In this document: one piece after another, positions 61,424 to 64,000 of the stretch
Numbering within the stretch: position 1 is the stretch's first letter
Layout of the letters: each line of letters opens with the position of its first letter
Origin: Cardiobacterium sp. Marseille-Q4385
GTDB taxonomy: Bacteria; Pseudomonadota; Gammaproteobacteria; Cardiobacteriales; Cardiobacteriaceae
NCBI RefSeq assembly: GCF_916618745.1
Contig: NZ_OU745373.1
Coordinates: forward strand, 1,004,001 to 1,068,000
Length of the DNA: 64,000 nt
Direction of reading: 5' to 3'
Notes under the pieces: generated by a model
Told to the model about the DNA's origin: nothing
Database searches by the model: none
What the model saw: only the letters and a program-made list of their open reading frames with translations
Made by a program: the position numbers and the translations under genes

Positions 61424-62827
61424 ATGGTTGTTACGCGTTTTGCCCCCAGTCCGACTGGTGATTTGCATATCGGCGGGGTGCGCACGGCTTTGTATTGTTG
61501 GCTACACGCCCGGCAGCATCAGGGGACGTTCCGCTTGCGCATTGAGGATACGGACCGCGAGCGTTCAACCGAGGCGTCCACGCAGGTGATTCTCGACGGG
61601 CTGAACTGGCTCGGTCTGCATCATGATGGCGAGATTGTCTATCAGAGCCAGCGCTTTGACGCGTACAACGCGATTATTGACGAGATGATTGCGCGCGGGC
61701 AGGCGTATTACTGCTGGTGTTCTCCGGAGGAGCTGGATGCGATGCGCGAGGAACAGAAGCGGCTGGGTCTACCGCAGCGTTATAACGGCAAATACCGTGA
61801 TGGCGGCGAGCCGGTGCCGGGAGTAACGCCGGCGGTGCGCTTCAAAAACCCGCTGGAAGGCAGCGTAACCTGGCATGACAAGGTGCGCGGCGTGGTGACG
61901 GTCAATAACAGCGAACTCGATGACTGGGTTATCCGCCGCTCGGATGGTGCGCCGACGTACAATTTCTGCGTGGTGGTTGATGATGCGGCAGCGAAAGTCT
62001 CGCTGGTAATTCGCGGTGAGGACCATGTCAGCAATACGCCGAAGCAGATTAATTTGTACCGCGCGCTGGGTTATGACGTGCCGGATTTTGCCCATGTGCC
62101 GATGATTTTAGGCGACGATGGCAAGCGTTTGTCCAAGCGACACGGTGCGACAAATGTGCTGGATTATCGTCGCGAAGGCTATTTGCCGCCGGCCATTTTG
62201 AATTATCTGGTCCGCCTCGGTTGGGCACATGGCGATCAGGAAATTTTCAGCATGGACGAGATGTTGCAGTTTTTCCGTATTGAGGACGTGCATAGTGCGG
62301 CGTCCACTTTTAATACAGAAAAGCTGCGCTGGCTGAACCAGCATTATATGAAGGAAGCTACGCCTGCCGATTTACTGCCGCAGTTGTTGCCGCATTTTGC
62401 CCCGCTGGGGATTGCGCCGGATGAAGCGGTTGTGCTAGGCGCTATCCCGCACTATCAGGAACGTGCCAAGACATTGAAGGAAATGGCAGAAAACATGGCC
62501 TGGCTGTTCCAGGCACCGCAATCGTTCCCGCCGGATGCGGCGAAAAAGGCGTTCAAGGGCGCAGATACCGTGCGTTTGTTGCAGGATTTGCAGTCGCGCA
62601 TTGAGACATTGACGGTAGTGAACGAGGAAACCTTGCATGATGCGGTTGCCGCTTGCGTGGAAGCCAACGGTGTCGGCTTTGGCAAAGTCGGACAACCTGC
62701 ACGTCTCGCTATTACCGGCGGCGCACCATCTCCTGATTTGGCCGTCACGCTGTCGTTGCTTGATAAAGCAGAAATCCTGCGCCGTCTGCAATTTGCAGCG
62801 GAATATATCCAGCAAAATCATGGATAA
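61424..62827 (+). CDS. gltX: glutamyl-tRNA synthetase
   Basis: 467 residues from the ATG at 61424 (MVVTRFAPSPTGDLHIGGVR), which has a GTGAGG site; the open frame upstream is not coding. The class I HIGH motif is HIGG at about residue 16, and the KMSKS counterpart is KRLSKRHG near 240. In the zinc-finger place of E. coli GltX only CWC is seen, as YYCWCSPEEL. It charges tRNA-Glu, and two tRNA-Glu genes lie 160 bases downstream, a fitting neighbourhood. Confidence 0.96.
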   Translation: MVVTRFAPSPTGDLHIGGVRTALYCWLHARQHQGTFRLRIEDTDRERSTEASTQVILDGLNWLGLHHDGEIVYQSQRFDAYNAIIDEMIARGQAYYCWCSPEELDAMREEQKRLGLPQRYNGKYRDGGEPVPGVTPAVRFKNPLEGSVTWHDKVRGVVTVNNSELDDWVIRRSDGAPTYNFCVVVDDAAAKVSLVIRGEDHVSNTPKQINLYRALGYDVPDFAHVPMILGDDGKRLSKRHGATNVLDYRREGYLPPAILNYLVRLGWAHGDQEIFSMDEMLQFFRIEDVHSAASTFNTEKLRWLNQHYMKEATPADLLPQLLPHFAPLGIAPDEAVVLGAIPHYQERAKTLKEMAENMAWLFQAPQSFPPDAAKKAFKGADTVRLLQDLQSRIETLTVVNEETLHDAVAACVEANGVGFGKVGQPARLAITGGAPSPDLAVTLSLLDKAEILRRLQFAAEYIQQNHG

Positions 62828-62860
62828 ATAGAAAATATCCGGCAAGTTAAAAACGAACCA

Positions 62861-62888
62861 TTGACGAAGGCGCGTTTTCTGCTAGAAT
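62861..62888 (+). promoter_or_regulatory. promoter of the tRNA-Ala/Glu/Glu operon
   Basis: TTGACG (62861-62866) and TAGAAT (62883-62888) are 16 bases apart, followed by the GC-rich discriminator GCCCGCC. The first tRNA begins 18 bases below the -10. The layout matches the tRNA-tufB promoter at 32122-32149. Confidence 0.75.
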
Positions 62889-62906
62889 GCCCGCCTTCCC
62901 GAATAC

Positions 62907-62982
62907 GGGGCTATAGCTCAGCTGGGAGAGCGCCTGCATGGCATGCAGGAGGTCAGCGGTTCGATCCCGCTTAGCTCCACCA
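62907..62982 (+). tRNA. tRNA-Ala (anticodon GGC)
   Basis: 76 bases with encoded CCA. The sequence is almost the same as E. coli tRNA-Ala(GGC): acceptor GGGGCTA/TAGCTCC and anticodon loop ATGGCAT. Confidence 0.97.
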
Positions 62983-62985
62983 AAT

Positions 62986-63061
62986 GTCCCCATCGTCTAG
63001 AGGCCTAGGACATCGCCCTTTCACGGCGGTAACAGGGGTTCGAATCCCCTTGGGGATGCCA
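62986..63061 (+). tRNA. tRNA-Glu (anticodon TTC), copy 1
   Basis: 76 bases with encoded CCA. The acceptor is GTCCCCA/TGGGGAT and the anticodon loop is CTTTCAC. It lies 3 bases after tRNA-Ala. Confidence 0.97.
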
Positions 63062-63117
63062 ATTCGGCATCACGTTATTTCGGGAACCCTCAAACCAAGT
63101 AGTTTCCATCACATTTT

Positions 63118-63193
63118 GTCCCCATCGTCTAGAGGCCTAGGACATCGCCCTTTCACGGCGGTAACAGGGGTTCGAATCCCCTTGGGGATGCCA
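63118..63193 (+). tRNA. tRNA-Glu (anticodon TTC), copy 2
   Basis: 76 bases, identical to copy 1. The 56-base spacer between the two copies is unique sequence, so the duplication covers only the tRNA. Confidence 0.97.
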
Positions 63194-63207
63194 AACGGTT
63201 ATCCACG

Positions 63208-63230
63208 AAGCACGCATCAGCGTGTTTTTT
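63208..63230 (+). terminator. intrinsic terminator of the tRNA operon
   Basis: AAGCACGC and GCGTGTTT pair (one G-T) round a four-base loop, ending in six T. It is 15 bases past the second tRNA-Glu. Confidence 0.85.
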
Positions 63231-63336
63231 ATTGCCCATTTTCTCTATTTCGAGCCACATTGCCGAAAATTATGCGGAAGCGTATATTGCCCGCTTCCAA
63301 AGCAGTCCACGTCTTTTCATCATTTTCGGAGAAACC

Positions 63337-64000
63337 ATGCGCAAAATCGGCAAATCGCACAAGCTGGACAATGTTTGTTACGACATTCGCGGCCCCGTTC
63401 TGGCGGAAGCGATGCGGATGGAGCGACAAGGCTACGACATCATCAAACTCAACATCGGCAATCCCGCCCCGTTCGGCTTTAATGCTCCCGATGAAGTGCG
63501 TGAAGACTTGATTGCTAACCTTGCCAAGGCGCAGGGATACAGCGAATCCAAAGGCGTTTTTGCCGCACGCAAAGCCATCATGCACGAGACTCAACGACTT
63601 GGCATCAAAGGTGTGACGGTAGATGACATCATCTTGGGTAACGGCGTATCCGAGCTTATCGTAATGGCCATGCAAGCATTGCTGGACAGTGGCGACGAAG
63701 TTCTGATACCGATGCCCGATTACCCGCTGTGGACAGCGGCGGTCAATCTTGCTGGTGGACGGGCTGTGCATTACCTGTGTGACGAAGAAAACGGCTGGAA
63801 TCCTGCCGTGGACGACATTCGCGCTAAAGTAAATGCCAATACCAAAGCCATCGTCATCATCAACCCGAATAACCCGACAGGAGCTGTGTACAGCCCGGAA
63901 ATCCTGCGCGAAATCGTGACAATTGCTGAAGAGCATGGCTTGGTTGTTTTTGCTGATGAAATCTACGACAAAATCCTTTACGAAGACGCCAAACACACGC
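63337..64000 (+). CDS. alaA: glutamate-pyruvate aminotransferase AlaA, partial
   Basis: The first 221 codons are present; the gene runs off the right edge (E. coli AlaA has 405 residues). The start is the ATG at 63337 with a CGGAGA site. The sequence follows E. coli AlaA closely: KLDNVCYDIRGPVLAEAMRM, LNIGNPAPFGF, GNGVSELIVMAMQALLDSGD, PDYPLWTAAVN, NPNNPTGAVYS and FADEIYDKILYED. It makes alanine from pyruvate and glutamate with PLP. The PLP-binding lysine lies outside the window. Confidence 0.94.
   Translation, partial: MRKIGKSHKLDNVCYDIRGPVLAEAMRMERQGYDIIKLNIGNPAPFGFNAPDEVREDLIANLAKAQGYSESKGVFAARKAIMHETQRLGIKGVTVDDIILGNGVSELIVMAMQALLDSGDEVLIPMPDYPLWTAAVNLAGGRAVHYLCDEENGWNPAVDDIRAKVNANTKAIVIINPNNPTGAVYSPEILREIVTIAEEHGLVVFADEIYDKILYEDAKHT

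Noticed and set aside
62986..63193. Second tRNA-Glu as an integration (att) site
   Set aside because: The copy is complete and followed by a normal terminator and a core gene; no integrase or island is present.

Overview
The window looks like the chromosome of a Gram-negative gammaproteobacterium. The signs are a Kdo transferase (WaaA), a System I cytochrome c maturation cluster, glutamine synthetase with the adenylylated tyrosine, RNase G, AlaA, and a tRNA-Ala(GGC) almost identical to that of E. coli. Gene content and the GC-rich right half would fit Cardiobacteriaceae. That is a guess from general knowledge, not a tested placement.

Positions 1-32150 are read almost entirely on the minus strand. 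After the first codons of a P1-family peptidase and about 700 AT-rich bases without a gene comes one continuous translation and transcription super-cluster. In the direction of reading it runs tRNA-Tyr, tRNA-Gly, tRNA-Thr, tufB, tRNA-Trp, secE, nusG, rplKAJL, rpoBC, rpsLG, fusA, tufA, then the S10 operon (rpsJ to rpsQ), the spc operon (rplN to secY) and the alpha operon (rpsM to rplQ). Two nearly identical EF-Tu genes flank the central part. Punctuation visible in the sequence includes a strong tRNA/tufB promoter, an rplJ leader with a terminator hairpin, an rplL-rpoB hairpin, a str promoter after rpoC and a hairpin between rpsJ and rplC.

Positions 32200-42600 hold metabolic and envelope genes: apaH, waaA, an NlpE-like lipoprotein, a DUF2271/DUF4198 secreted pair, a CstA-type transporter with a small Cys-containing partner, an Lrp-type regulator, and a catabolic ornithine carbamoyltransferase / carbamate kinase / YfcC transporter operon that lacks arginine deiminase.

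Positions 42950-52763 are the most unusual part. This is a cytochrome c maturation cluster (ccmC, D, E, F, G, H, I) into which four exported Sel1-repeat proteins, with 28 repeat units in total, are interleaved between ccmG, ccmH and ccmI. ccmA and ccmB are not present. The spacing (ATGA overlaps, shared ribosome-binding pattern) ties the Sel1 genes to the ccm genes, so a role in handling apocytochrome or heme in the periplasm is a reasonable but unproven idea.

Positions 52764-53759 are a gene-free block of hairpin repeats. Then follow maf and rng, a periplasmic cupin divergent from an FTR1/P19 iron uptake pair, a secreted CBM9-like protein, glnA, gltX, a tRNA-Ala/tRNA-Glu/tRNA-Glu operon and the start of alaA, which runs off the window. 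From about 32 kb onward the DNA is visibly richer in G and C than the ribosomal cluster.
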